Assembly (NCBI GenBank): GCA_946902875.1
Contig: OX336349.1
Span: forward strand, 17,631,891 to 17,695,890
DNA: 64,000 nucleotides
Reading direction: 5' to 3'
Source of the DNA: Nematopogon swammerdamellus
Lineage: Eukaryota; Arthropoda; Insecta; Lepidoptera; Adelidae
Shown here: in pieces, positions 54,131 to 64,000 of the stretch
How positions within the stretch are numbered: the stretch's first letter is position 1
Layout of the letters: every line of letters starts with the position of its first letter
Notes under the pieces: model-generated
The model's database searches: none
Seen by the model: only the letters and a program-made list of their open reading frames with translations
What the model was told of the DNA's origin: nothing
Translations under genes and position numbers: made by a program

Positions 54131-56810
54131 CTCAGGCAAGGTGACTGCACGGCCAAACGACCTTCGCCTTTCCGTAAGGATAAAAAAAAATAAAAAATGT
54201 CAGTCAAGCAAGTGTCAAACCTGTCATCGCTTGTGTATTCTTTCTTGCTCGCTTTTACAATTCAATTTCTACATTATTTCTAGTTTTCGATTAGTATTTA
54301 CGATAATTTACGTCGACCCTACGTATTTGTGCGGCTTTAGAAACGTGAAGGGGCACACCAGGCGTTTGTGTGAATTCCTCAAATTTCAGTGTTCACCATC
54401 ACCCACGGGTCGGTAATGTTCTGTCTGTTGTATGTAGAAATATTCGCGTCGTGTCCTCGCACTGCCCTTGGCCGAGTCCCTAGACTCAGTCATAGTATTC
54501 ATACTGCATGGAGAATATTCTGTCCGTGTAGAGTTGTCATTGAGGACGACATTGAAACGAAATCATATTTTAGGTGGCTACAATTAACCTGTTGGATTCC
54601 AAAAACTTTATTATGAATCCCCCAAATTCCAAAACTTCAAGGCCGCGCGGAGATTTGGCGCCGCGCGCCAATGTAAACTCAAATATTTGGTAAATAAATA
54701 AAGTTCTACCAGTAAACTTTATTGGCACATAATAAAGCCAATGAAATAACCTTAAAATGACGTAAAACAAGAAAAGATTCACTTATTTAGAAGCACAATT
54801 CCTGCATATAAATACTAGATCGATGTGTAGGCGAAGAACGCTGCCTGTAAAAAGCTACCAAACGTACGTACATGGGACTTGAATCCAATCCACAAATAAA
54901 TAAAGAAAAACAAGGAACCTTAAGTTAAAAAATGATAGAGGGTATGAGTTTGTATAGCGCGGCATTATTAGAAGATTTCTGGTAGCTGGGACTGGTAGGC
55001 GAGGGTCTTAGGAGCTATTAGCAAAAAATAATTTTCTGCGGAGACTTGTACTTTCGGAGATTTTTTTTTTATAAAGAAATATTTTTCCTTTTCTGCAACT
55101 TTTTCACGCTCACTCACTTGCTGCGCACATACGCTCACCTACTACTACTACTTCATGTGACAAGGTACCATCCCACCCGAGACTGGAATAGTTTGAAGTG
55201 TCCTCTATAATTTTGGTTTAGATAAGGTGTGTGTTGCCATATAGACAACAATTGAAAGGACAATAGGGTACTTAGCATACTTGCGAAAAAACTAAATTCA
55301 CCGCCCGGCGCCCCAACATAACCTGTTAATATGACTATTCCCTAGAGTTTTCTTTATAAGCCGGAGGCGCGGAGGGAGTGCAGCCCCCGTCCGCCGAAAC
55401 AAAGCGCAGGTACCCAGAGCAGCTGAGGCTGGTTGGCGAAGCCGAGCAAAAAGCCGAAGTTGCAGAGGCGAGTTCGTTTGGGGGGGGACCACCTCCTAAC
55501 GAACCCTCGATTTTAGGTTAGAAAAAATTTGAAAAAAATTTCAGGCGTGTTTTGTTTTTCCTGGAGTTAAAAAAAATCCGCCTATGCTTCCAAACAATTG
55601 AATCATCGCTGGTTTTCATAATTTTGTGGTTGATTTCATTGGTTATTATAAGTGAGAATAAAGTTTGTTTATCTGACTTCATTATTTTACGGAACATTTG
55701 AGTTTAACCTGTACGCTCCCGCGTTATAATATGTCTACAGCCCCCAGACTCCCGCATGGGCGTGGCCCGCGGACGGCGCGCGCGCACATGAGCGCCGACC
55801 TCGACATAAACGCAGATATTTCGGAAACTAATAAAGTTAGATCTATAAACTCTTCTGTCCTAGAAAGCCTAGAAAATTTCCTAAAATCCATGTGAAACAG
55901 TGAGGCTTACCTTGTTTAGAAGTACCAGATATTTTAGGTAGAAAAAAAAATCCCAATTTTTTTTTGAAAAATTCATTATAAAATAAATTCAAAACATACC
56001 TTTACAATATTTATATCAGAATACTCGTAAAGAAACATACTTTTAGAAATAGTAAAGTATAATATACGTTTTCTTTACAGAAATCAGCGAAATCGGATGT
56101 TCAACATGAACATCCTGGGACATTCCGTAAACTCCGAGATGGCACGCGCGTGATATTTTTTCCCAATTTTATAAATATATTATTTGAACTAAACCTTCTT
56201 TTATTTTGCAACTGATCGTATGTTTGTATAATAATGCGAAGAAAATTGGAAAAATAAGCTATATTTCCATGAAAAATATGCCCCCAAAGTCATGTTTACA
56301 CATTTCATACAAAAATAAACAAACATTTTTGAGCGACGAAAAATATGACTTTTGTCGCCACCCGAACTCGTAATGCATCTTCTATTGGTAGAATAACTAA
56401 TAAATAACACTATTTACTAACCTTTAGCTCATAGATGCACTTGAATACACTTATAATAAATAATTTCGCAGAAGTGCGTCACCTCGAAACTCGTGAGAAA
56501 TAGGAGAACAAAGAAACTGTCAGCTGACAGCTAGCGTTCGTTTTATTATTCATAATTGGTCTTTGGAGACAAGAAAAATGGTTAGTTCATAATTGCCGGT
56601 ATCACTTATAGCCCCCATCAACGATTGAAAGAGCAATAGACCAATTCGTGCGACCGTAATTTGAGAATAAAGATGGGGTCCGTTTCGGGCCCAAGATAAT
56701 TGGCGGAAAAAATATATGGGCTCCGTTTCGGTTCCATAGGAGCTGCCAGGTTAAGTGCGACGCCGAATCTCCGCGCGCCGATAATGCCACAGGAGTCAAA
56801 GGGGGATAGA
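54130..56810. other. Intergenic DNA without a recognised gene
   Basis: Contains a CpG-rich patch (55300-55480) and a short open frame at 55731-55895 (STAPRLPHGRGPRTARAHMS) with no family match recognised. Also present are CGCGCGGAGATTTGGCGCCG (54647) and an inverted relative near 56760. No splice-bounded exon could be supported. Confidence 0.35.
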
Positions 56811-56819
56811 ATGTTTTTA

Positions 56820-57155
56820 AAGTGTAAGACTCAACGCGTTAAGCAAACGTTGGTGCGGTCTGAACTTGAATGTATACGAACCGTTCAACCGCTGAGACGT
56901 GCCGTATTTCAGATTCCACGTATAACTTTAGGTCCTTTCTACTAGTTGGAAGGGTTTAACACACCCGGTTTTTTACCACCGCACTGAATGAAATGTCGGC
57001 TGAGAAGCGACTATGTAAATAATTCTGTCCAGTTCAGTGTAGATGGCACAACCTAAGTGAAGCACTCACATGGCACCTAGTTCACCAAGGTGAGGTGTGA
57101 CATCACAGATGTTGTAGGTGATGTAGCCAACCATGTGAGTTTCTATGAAAAAAAA
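56820..57155 (+). mobile_element. 5S-headed SINE, decayed copy
   Basis: GCGTTAAGCAAACG and GAACTTGAATGTATACGAACCG keep the box A and box C positions. The body has GATTCCACGTATAACTTTAGG, and the 3' end TGTGAGTTTCTATGAAAAAAA. Confidence 0.7.
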
Positions 57156-57159
57156 ACTG

Positions 57160-57420
57160 GCCAAGTGCGAGTCGGACTCGCGTACTGAGTTCTCCACACC
57201 ACAAAAAAATTTGAAAAAAATTGTTTATTGTATGGGGACTTCCCTTAATTTTTCACTTTTTAATTTTTTTATTATTTCTTGTTGTATCTGCCAAAATTAC
57301 ACATATTCTGTGAAAATGGCTAGCTATTACGGTTCCAAAGATACAGCCATCGGATGGACGGATGGACAGACAGACAGACAGACGGATATACAGACGTTGT
57401 AGGCTTAGTAATAGGCTTCC
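57160..57420 (+). repeat. GGCCAAGTGCGAGTCGGACTC interspersed repeat (plus)
   Basis: CTGGCCAAGTGCGAGTCGGAC start, TTCTGTGAAAATGGCTAGC, TACGGTTCCAAAGATACAGCC, a GACAGACAGACAGAC run and GGCTTAGTAATAGG. The cleanest copy in this window. It follows directly the poly(A) of the preceding SINE. Confidence 0.8.
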
Positions 57421-57576
57421 TTATTGGGTACAAAAACCTAAAAACTAGACCTTAAAAAAATATGACAGTTGGGATCAAGTATCTATATTTGCCTAGATCC
57501 GCGATAATCTCCTACAAAACCTCACTCACTACAAGCCTCATACAACATTTGGATCTCTAGAGAGAAGGAAGTCATG

Positions 57577-57913
57577 TCAGCCTCGGTAGCTCAGTGGTGA
57601 GGTCGGTCGACTGTTGTTAAGCAACCCTCAGCGCGCAACCTCTCAGTACTTGGATGGGTGACCGCTCGACCGTTGGAGGCTGACCGCGGTTCGGGTACCA
57701 CGTTAAACTGTAGGTCCCTTACCTTCTTACCTTACTAGGTGGTAGGGGTTATGCCGCCCAGGTTGATACCACCGCACTGAATGAAACGTCGGTCGAAACG
57801 GCTATGTAAATAGTTTGTGTTTTCCGTCCAGTTCTATGTAGCCGACATTAAATGAAGAGAAGAACTGACATGGAACCTAGTTCACCCGTGCCAGCTTCCA
57901 TAAAAAAAAAAAA
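57577..57913 (+). mobile_element. 5S-rRNA-headed SINE, best copy
   Basis: The head has TCAGCCTCGGTAGCTCAGTG, then GTTAAGCAAC (57616-57625) and CAGTACTTGGATGGGTGACC (57644-57663), which match box A and box C of 5S rRNA. The body continues GTACCACGTTAAACTGTAGG, GGTTGATACCACCGCACTG, GTGTTTTCCGTCCAGTTC and a final A-rich tail. The same body follows different heads elsewhere. Confidence 0.85.
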
Positions 57914-57971
57914 TTAAAAAAAGTCGAACACGGGACAAGTTCTGCCCCACGTCCTAGTCAGCACAGACTAG

Positions 57972-57999
57972 CTGACGAGTGCTTGATGAGAGTCGAAAC
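57972..57999 (+). ncRNA. Hammerhead-like motif, single copy
   Basis: CTGACGA, GTGCTTGATGAGAGTC and GAAAC followed by GTC. The stem II half-arms GTGCT / AGAGTC pair poorly, so this would be a decayed motif. It resembles the inverted pair at 10.7 kb. Confidence 0.25.
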
Positions 58000-58119
58000 G
58001 TCAAGATTCGCTAGTCGCATGCTCGATTAAGGCCTTCACGAACTTGAAATGGGCCCGTATGTGTTCGCTGAAACCGTTCAGTGCTGGGTTCATCACCTGC
58101 GAATGTCGCAATTCCCCAT

Positions 58120-58395
58120 GTTGGAACACCGTTCGGAACCGGTGTAAAACTGTATGTCCCTTGCCCCTTACTATGGTAGTAGGCTCAAATTGTAGCCGAC
58201 TGGGTTGTTACCACCGTACTGGAGGTAAGATGGCCGCATAGCAGCCTCGGTTGTGTTCTCCTCTAGTCCAGTATAGCCAGCAATCCAGGGAAGTCTCCGG
58301 TATGGCACCTACCTTCTCGGAGGTGATATTGGCTGGTCGGAGCACGTGCTTTGGCTACTCCGACCCATACCGGATTAAATAAAAAAAAAAAATGC
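58120..58395 (+). mobile_element. SINE body of the tRNA-headed family (plus)
   Basis: ACCGTTCGGAACCGGTGTAAA, GTTACCACCGTACTGGAGG, CTAGTCCAGTATAGCCAGC, GGCACCTACCTTCTCGGAGG and a terminal ATTAAATAAAAAAAAA. The tRNA head is absent. Confidence 0.8.
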
Positions 58396-58619
58396 CATAC
58401 CAGAATAATTCTTGCTGCTTTCTTCGATTCATGCTTATTAGAATGTTTTTGCAATGTATTTGTTGAACTATTTGCTAGTACATATAGAATGGAAATATTT
58501 TAACACATTTATTGATTAGGTGTGAATTGACAAGTTGTGAAAAAGTGAATGGTGAAATACAATAGTAACAATATCCTGTTAAGTGCTTAGGCCATGTTAA
58601 CGTAGACATAGTTTTTACA

Positions 58620-58820
58620 TTTCCGTATTGACATTTTCACAGAATATGGTGTTTATGGTTTGAATTATATGACGGTTATAACAGCAAATAATAAAAAAAT
58701 TTAAAAAGTAAAAAATTAAGGTGGGTTCCCAATTCCCATACAAGAAACATGTTTTAAAAAAAAAAGGTTTTTTGGTGTGGAAACGTCGATGCGCGAGTCC
58801 GACTCACACTTGAAACGTTT
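58620..58820 (-). repeat. GGCCAAGTGCGAGTC-family fragment
   Basis: TTTTCACAGAATATGGTGTT, GGGTTCCCAATTCCCATACAAG and GTGGAAACGTCGATGCGCGAG then TCCGACTCACACTTGAAACG. It is AT-rich and decayed. Confidence 0.5.
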
Positions 58821-58969
58821 TTTAATTTAGTTTAGTAAACGTAGCACGCTAATAAGAGACAATTTTTTGTGATTTTCTATCTCGTTTAATGGCTGCCGAC
58901 GGGTTTCCGGAACCGCTGTACTCCCGCCTCGTGTGCACCTGAACAGTTTTACATTTTTTAAATTGTTAT

Positions 58970-59376
58970 TTATTTGTGTATAACATGTGTTATAGCTAAG
59001 TTGTATTTAAATAGATTACATTACATACGAGGATACATTATAGAAACCTATAAAATCCTGAAAGAATGCTACAATGTACCAAGTCTACAGTCAATGTACG
59101 AAAGGAGCACTGAAGAACGTCTTCGTGGTCACTCATTAAAACTAAAATGGCCCACACATAGAACCAACCCCAGGAAGCATTTTCTGACGCACCGGGTCGT
59201 AAGGGCCTGGAACGAATTATCTGAGGACACCGTCAGCGCCCCCTCGGTTAATTCTTTAAAAAACCAATTAGACAAACAAAAATACTTATAAACAATACAA
59301 GTGCACTCATAAATTAAAAAACAGAATACACGCACCAGCTGTCAGTGTTTAAAATAAATAAATAAAATAAAATAAA
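58970..59376 (+). pseudogene. LINE 3' end (CR1/L2-like C-terminus)
   Basis: IIETYKILKECYN, ERLRGHSLKLKWP, RKHFLTHRVVRAWNELSED and APSVNSLKNQLDK form the typical last 80 residues of a CR1/L2-type LINE ORF. A TAA follows at 59289, with an AAATAAATAAATAAAATAAAA tail to about 59376. The frame is open but the element is 5'-truncated. Confidence 0.8.
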
Positions 59377-59499
59377 TGTTTTAGCATATCTATATTAAAT
59401 TTTTGGCCCAGAACCCAAGAGAATTTAGGTAGAAAGTAAACTTGACTTTTTTGCTTTGTTCCATTTAAACTAATTCATTAAAATATGTTTGGGCACTGC

Positions 59500-59711
59500 G
59501 CACAGTTTATAAAGTGTGTTGCAGCAGTTTCTACATTAATTTCAACAGGCAAATCCTCAGAGTTTTCCGAAAAGAAAAAAATCTTACCTTAGCGGGCGCA
59601 AAGCGCTCACAGTAACAAAAAAAAAAGTTTTTCAAGTCAATAAGTCTCTGATTATCAATAAAGGTTGGGTGCGATAAAGGATGGTCGTGTGAGCGCGCAA
59701 AGCAAAACGCA
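59500..59711 (+). promoter_or_regulatory. Probable 5' UTR and promoter region of inhibitor 2
   Basis: The 200 bp upstream of the ATG contain TTTATAAAGTGTG near 59507 and GCGGGCGCAAAGCGCTCAC near 59593. No start site can be fixed. Confidence 0.3.
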
Positions 59712-59867
59712 ATGTCACACAACCTGCAGAAGAAGCCATCGCGAGGCATCCTGAAGACTTCGCGGTCGGTGGACACGCACGACGCTCCGGGCACCAGTCA
59801 TAGGTCCTCCAAGGAGCAGAGATTCGATGAGATGAACATCATTGAGACCTTCCATCCAGCAGATAAG
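59712..59867 (+). CDS. PPP1R2: Protein phosphatase inhibitor 2, first coding exon
   Basis: The ATG at 59712 (context GCAATG) opens 52 codons ending at donor AAG|GTAAAC (59868). The peptide has KKPSRGILKTS near residues 7-17, the RGILK motif that docks PP1, and KEQRFDEMNIIETFHPADK at 34-52, matching SQKWDEMNILATYHPADK of inhibitor 2. Inhibitor 2 binds the PP1 catalytic subunit and regulates it through phosphorylation by GSK3. The remaining exons (with the KLHYNE region) are not in this window, so the intron is over 4 kb. The ORF past 59867 is intron read-through. Confidence 0.92.
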
Positions 59868-59924
59868 GTAAACTTTCCCTGTTTAGTTTTACGTGATTCA
59901 AACATAATGTGAAGGTGCATCTAG

Positions 59925-60050
59925 CCGGCCGACATGGTATTCGCAGCTCCCGTAACTATCCGAATGCCCGTGGGCGCCGTCGCACTACACCTCTGCGTTA
60001 GCCTGGCGCGCCATATGTTGTGCTTCCCATAAAAAAAAAAAAAAAAACGT
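59925..60050 (+). mobile_element. SINE (CCGGCCGACATGGTATTCGC family)
   Basis: CCGGCCGACATGGTATTCGC, CGAATGCCCGTGGGCGCCG, GCGCGCCATATGTTGTGC and a 17-A tail. It lies in intron 1 of inhibitor 2. Confidence 0.7.
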
Positions 60051-60089
60051 ACCTTAGAGCAAAAAGACGGAAGCGTCATAAGTATCTTA

Positions 60090-60435
60090 CATACATACAT
60101 ACATAGCATCACGCCTGTTTCCCGGTGGGGTAGGCAGAGACAACGGATCTCCACGTGCCACGATCCTGACACACCTCTGCCGCCTCTTCCACTCCCATAA
60201 TGTTCTTCATGCATGCTCGTCGGTTACGGGTACTACGCACTTGCCCCTTTTTGAGCACATGCCCGATCTGGTCCAGGTAAGTGCGTCTAGGGTGACCCTT
60301 CCCGACTCTTCCATTGACATTTGCTTCATAAATTTCTTTCGTTAGTCTCCTTCTTCCAACATGACCGAACCACCGAAGCATCCCTTTCTCAACCCTTGTC
60401 ACTATATCTTCTTTCAGCCCACAGCGCTCTCGCAC
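60090..60435 (-). pseudogene. LINE RT C-terminal fragment
   Basis: The minus strand encodes DIVTRVEKGMLRWFGHVGRR, RLTKEIYEANVNGRVGKG, YLDQIGHVLKKGQVRS and VVSAYPTGKQA before a stop, then GCTATGTATGTATG. The same C-terminus is at 18265-18610. The frame is open for 108 codons but is only the tail of the ORF. Confidence 0.85.
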
Positions 60436-60689
60436 TACACTATTTATTTATTTATTCTCTTTATTAACACCGTCAGGTTTAGAGTACATTTTATACATTT
60501 TTCACATTTTGACAGTTGCATACACACACTAATCTTACATCCTCACTATTAATACATTAACATTTTATAATTTATAATAAGTAAGTTTTTTTCTATTTAT
60601 TGCCATATTTATGTTTTATCTATCACAGTTGTGCTATAAGTATATTGTTCTTTGTACAGTCAGTAATCCATACTAATATTATAAATTCG

Positions 60690-60701
60690 AAAGTAACTCT
60701 G

Positions 60702-60741
<40 letters not shown>

Positions 60742-61330
60742 TACCTTTTCACGCCTAAGCCGCTGAACAGATTTCGATAAAATATTGCACGGAGATGAAT
60801 TGCATCCCGAGGACGGACATAGGCTACTTTTTGTCTCAAAAAACAACCCTTAAGGGGGTGAAATAGGGGATGAAAGTTTGTATGGGGAACTCAGCATTTC
60901 TTAAGTTAGGGATATGACAATTTATATTTGGGCTTTTGGTATGAAATAAAGAAATACGTGTTTCAGCGTTTTTGCTAAATCAACCCTTAAATTAAAATAG
61001 GGGTTGATTTCAAAATTAGATTTTAGGATTTTATGAAATTTTGTACGGAGCTGAATTGCATCCTGAGGAAGAACATAGGCTACCTTTTGTCTCAAAAAAA
61101 CAACCCTTAACGCGGTGAAATAGGGGATGTAAGAATGTATGGGGAACCCATCATTTCTCAAGTTAGGGATATGAAAATTCATATTTAGGCTTTTGGTATA
61201 AAATAAAGAATTACGTGTTTCAGCGTTTTTGCTAAATCAACCCTTAAATTAAAATAGGGGTGATTTCAAAATTAGGTTTTAGGATTTTAAATGATTTTAA
61301 ATAATTTTATCCATACTGGGGGTGGTTTTG
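60690..61330 (+). repeat. (GTCT)n-linked interspersed repeat with a tandem duplication of about 285 bp
   Basis: A GTCT run (60700-60740), then CACGCCTAAGCCGCTGAACAG. The block GGAGATGAATTGCATCC, AACCCTTAAGGGGGTGAAATAG, GCTTTTGGTATGAAATAAAG occurs at 60790-60970 and again at 61050-61220. It resembles GTCT-associated elements (MINE/Helitron-like) known in Lepidoptera. Confidence 0.7.
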
Positions 61331-61399
61331 AAGAGTGGGGTTGAGGTACGGGGGAGGAGTCCGCGGGGAGAGGGAAAGGGAGGATAATTTAATCTCTAT

Positions 61400-61915
61400 C
61401 TTCTTTTCTCTATCTCTACTTCTTATAAAAGGAAACGTCTGTTTGCATGTATGTATGTATGTTTGAGGTAAACTCGGAACCACTTAACAGATTTTTATGC
61501 GGTTTACACCAATGTAAAGAGTAGTTCTTCAGGCTCACTATAGTAGGCTATATACCATAAAGTTAAATAGCCTTAGGGTTGAGCAGTATCAAAGAAAACG
61601 GAATTTAGTGTCGAATGGTCGTAAGATATGGCGTTAGCAGTTCTGTTGCGTTGCGTTGGTGTAGTGTAGATAGATGCTTTTGGTAGAAGATACGAGTAGA
61701 ATAAAGAGTAGATATCTATACTTATAAAATTGTTTGTCCTGACTGACTGATCTATTAACGCACAGCCGAAACTACTAAGTCTAGAAAGCTGAAATTTGGA
61801 ACATAGGTTTATTTCATAACGTAAGAATCCGATAGAAGGATTTTTTGGAAATTACAACTTTAAGGGGGGAAATGGGGACGACGACTTTGTATGAAAGTTT
61901 TTGTTTTTTTTATGT
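61400..61915 (+). repeat. Leader of a MINE-like repeat before array 3
   Basis: GGAAACGTCTGTTTGCATG with (GTAT)n, ACCACTTAACAGATTTTTATG, and a second head CCTGACTGACTGATCTATTAACG with CGAAACTACTAAGTC. It ends in GGGGGGAAATGGGGACGACG just before the GGCCTTCGGCC array. Confidence 0.5.
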
Positions 61916-64000
61916 AATATTATGGTCTTATGGTCTTCCTGAACGTAGCTCGGCCTTCGGCCTCACCCTTAATTACTTACTTTCTTTGAGAAAGTTTATT
62001 GTCTTTCTGAACGCAGCTCGGCCTTCGGCCTTGCCCTTAGTTACTTACTTTCTTTGAGAAGGTTTATGGTATTCCTGAACGTAGCTCGGCCTTCGGCCTC
62101 GCTTTCAGTTACTTACTTTCTTCGAGAAGGTTTATAGTTTTTCTGAACGCAGCTCGGCCTTCGGCCTCGCCCTTAGTTACATACATTCTTAGATAAGGTT
62201 TATCGCCTTACTGAACGCAGCTCGGCCTTCGGCCTCGCCCTCAGTTACTTACTGTCTTCGTGAAGGTTCATGGTCTTTCTGAACGCAGCTCGGCCTTCGG
62301 CCTCGCCCTTAGTTACTTACTTACTTTGAGAAGGTTTATAGTCTTTCTGAACGCAGGTCGGTATTCTGCCTCGCCCTCAGTTACTTACTTTTTCGAGAAG
62401 GTTCATGGTCTTCCTGAACGCAGCTCGGCCTTCGGCCTCGCCCTTAGTTACTTACTTACTTTGAGAAGGTTTATAGTCTTTCTGAACGCAGGTCGGTAAT
62501 CTGCCTCGCCCTCAGTTACTTACTTTTTCGAGAAGGTTTATCGTCTTCCTGAACGCCGCTCGGCCTTCGGCCTCGCCCTCAGTTACTTATTTTCTTCGAG
62601 AAGTTTTATAGTCTTCCTGAACGCAGCTCGGCCTTCGGCCTCGCCCTCAGTTACTTTCTTTCTTCGAGAAGGTTTATGGTCTTCCTGAACGTAGCTCGGC
62701 CTTCGGCCTCGCCCTTAATTACTTACTTTCTTAGATAAGGTTTATCGTCTTCCTGAACGCAGCTTGGCCTTCGGCCTCGCCCTTAATTACTTACTTTCTT
62801 TGAGAAAGTTTATAGCCTTTCTGAACGCAGCTCGGCCTTCGGCCTTGCCCTTAGTTACTTACTTTCTTTGAGAAGGTTTATGGTATTCCTGAACGTAGCT
62901 CGGCCTTCGGCCTCGCTTTCAGTTACTTACTTTCTTCGAGAAGGTGTATAGTTTTTCTGAACGCAGCTCGGCCTTCGGCCTCGCCCTTAGTTACATACTT
63001 TCTTAGATAAGGTTTATCGCCTTCCTGAACGCAGCTCGGCCTTCGGCCTCGCCCTTAATTACTTACTTTCTTCGAGAAGGTTTATAGTCTTCCTGAACGC
63101 AGCTAGGCCTTCGGCCTCGCCCTCAGTTACTTACTTTCTTCGAGAAGGTTTATGGTCTTCCTGAACGTAGCTCGGCCTTCGGCCTCGCCCTTAATTACTT
63201 ACTTTCTTAGATAAGGTTTATCGTTTTCCTGAACGCAGCTCGGCCTTCAGCTTCGCCCTTTGTTACTTACTTTCTTTGAGAAGGTTTATAGTCTTTCTGA
63301 ATGCAGCTCGGCCTTCGGCCTCGCCCTTAGTTACATACTTTCTTCGATAAGGTTTATAGTCTTCCTGAACGCAGCTCGGCCTTCGGCCTCGCCCTTAATT
63401 ACTTACTTTCTTTAAGAAAGTTTATAGTCTTCCTGAACGCAGCTCGGCCTTCGGCCTTGCCCTTAGTTACTTACTTTCTTTGAGAAGGTTTATGGTATTC
63501 CTGAACGTAGCTCGGCCTTCGGCCTCGCTTTCAGTTACTTACTTTCTTCGAGAAGGTTTATAGTTTTTCTGAACGCAGCTCGGCATTCGGCCTCGCCCTT
63601 AGTTACATACATTCTTAGATAAGGTTTATCGCTTTCCTGAACGCAGCTCGGCCTTTGGCCTCGCCCTCAGTTACTTACTGTCTTCGTGAAGGTTCATGGT
63701 CTTTCTGAACGCAGCTCGGCCTTCGGCCTCGCCCTTAGTTACTTACTTTCTTCGATAAGGTTTATAGTCTTCCTGAACGCAGCTCGGCCTTCGGCCTCGC
63801 CCTCAGTTACTTACTGTCTTCGTGAAGGTTCATGGTCTTTCTGAACGCAGCTCGGCCTTTGGCCTCGCCCTCAGTTGCTTACTGTCTTCGTGAAGGTTCA
63901 TGGTCTTTCTGAACGCAGCTCGGCCTTCGGCCTCGCCCTTAGTTACTTACTTTCTTCGATAAGGTTTATAGTCTTCCTGAACGCAGCTCGGCCTTCGGCC
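61915..64000 (+). repeat. 68-bp GGCCTTCGGCC tandem array, locus 3
   Basis: About 30 units of CTGAACGCAGCTCGGCCTTC, GGCCTCGCCCTTAGTTAC, TTACTTTCTTCGAGAAGG, TTTATAGTCTTC run off the window end. Blocks of several units recur: the CGCTTTCAGTTAC variant is at about 62101, 62924 and 63527, always following a GGTATTCCTGAACGTAG unit. Open frames over it are artefacts of the repeat. Confidence 0.97.

Noticed and set aside
55698..55895. Small ORF STAPRLPHGRGPRTARAHMS... as a gene
   Set aside because: No family match, no splice or promoter context, and partly CpG-rich random sequence. It was left as unrecognised.
57577..57670. A genuine tRNA or 5S rRNA gene
   Set aside because: The segment fuses a tRNA A-box-like stretch to partial 5S boxes and continues into a SINE body with poly(A). 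The full 120-nt 5S fold and ends are absent.
61980..62110. Heat-shock element (TTCGAGAA) in each 68-bp unit
   Set aside because: A single TTCnnGAA pair occurs, without the third five-base unit needed for HSF trimers. The match is probably incidental.
62260..62499. ORFs such as LSERSSAFGLALSYLLTLRRF in the 68-bp arrays (also 11202-11873, 29503-29799)
   Set aside because: The unit is 68 bp, not a multiple of three, so no continuous protein exists. The peptides only reflect GGCCTTCGGCC repeats.

Overview
This window is eukaryotic. The repeat families point to a moth or butterfly (Lepidoptera): SINE and LINE pieces with tRNA and 5S heads, RTE/MINE-type arrays that start with a GCCCGCGGCTTCGCTCGCG-like head and end in (CAAA)n tails, and GTCT/GACA-tailed interspersed repeats. 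About 2% of the sequence is protein-coding host DNA. The rest is introns and intergenic DNA packed with nested mobile elements and tandem repeats. The assignment to Lepidoptera is inference from recognised repeats and gene structure; no search was run.

Three host genes can be supported. (1) A ZCCHC24-like zinc-finger gene on the + strand has four coding exons (2246-2413, 18650-18841, 26276-26440, 34481-34594), all joined in phase 0, giving 212 residues with a CCHC knuckle, a 3CxxC module and a C-terminal Cys cluster. Its introns are 16.2, 7.4 and 8.0 kb and consist largely of transposons. (2) A related 3CxxC zinc-finger gene (ZAR1/ZCCHC24-like) lies on the - strand at about 48720-44871. It has an intron at the homologous phase-0 position, lacks the CCHC knuckle and ends in an Arg-rich tail. 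The two genes converge. (3) The first coding exon of protein phosphatase inhibitor 2 (PPP1R2 / I-2) lies at 59712-59867 (+); the rest of that gene is beyond the window.

Layout: 0-2.2 kb, MITEs, a CpG-rich stretch and the 5' end of gene 1. 2.4-18.6 kb, intron 1, with a 190-bp triplication, a 3.8-kb foldback element built on a 109-bp repeat, a hammerhead-like inverted pair, a composite array with a 700-bp polypurine/polypyrimidine hexamer ladder, and many SINE and LINE pieces. 18.8-26.3 kb, intron 2, with a 22-bp array made from a 5S box C, a hAT element with an 8-bp target duplication, and a palindromic Transib element with RSS-like ends and a CGGCG target duplication. 26.4-34.5 kb, intron 3, with a palindromic GGCCGAAGGCC array and a 5'-truncated but ORF-intact RNase H LINE. 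34.6-44.9 kb, intergenic, with a SINE-in-MITE nest, a 280-bp duplication, and an AT-rich 124-bp satellite split by a CAGGGTGTCC element. 44.9-48.8 kb, gene 2. 48.8-59.7 kb, MITEs, SINEs and LINE 3' ends. 59.7-64 kb, the start of I-2 and a third GGCCGAAGGCC array that runs off the window.

The clearest structural results are target-site duplications readable directly from the sequence: Transib CGGCG, hAT ATATAGAT, two TWA MITEs, a TA element inside a satellite, and a 9-bp SINE duplication. Several large elements also share a palindromic (inverted-dimer) architecture.
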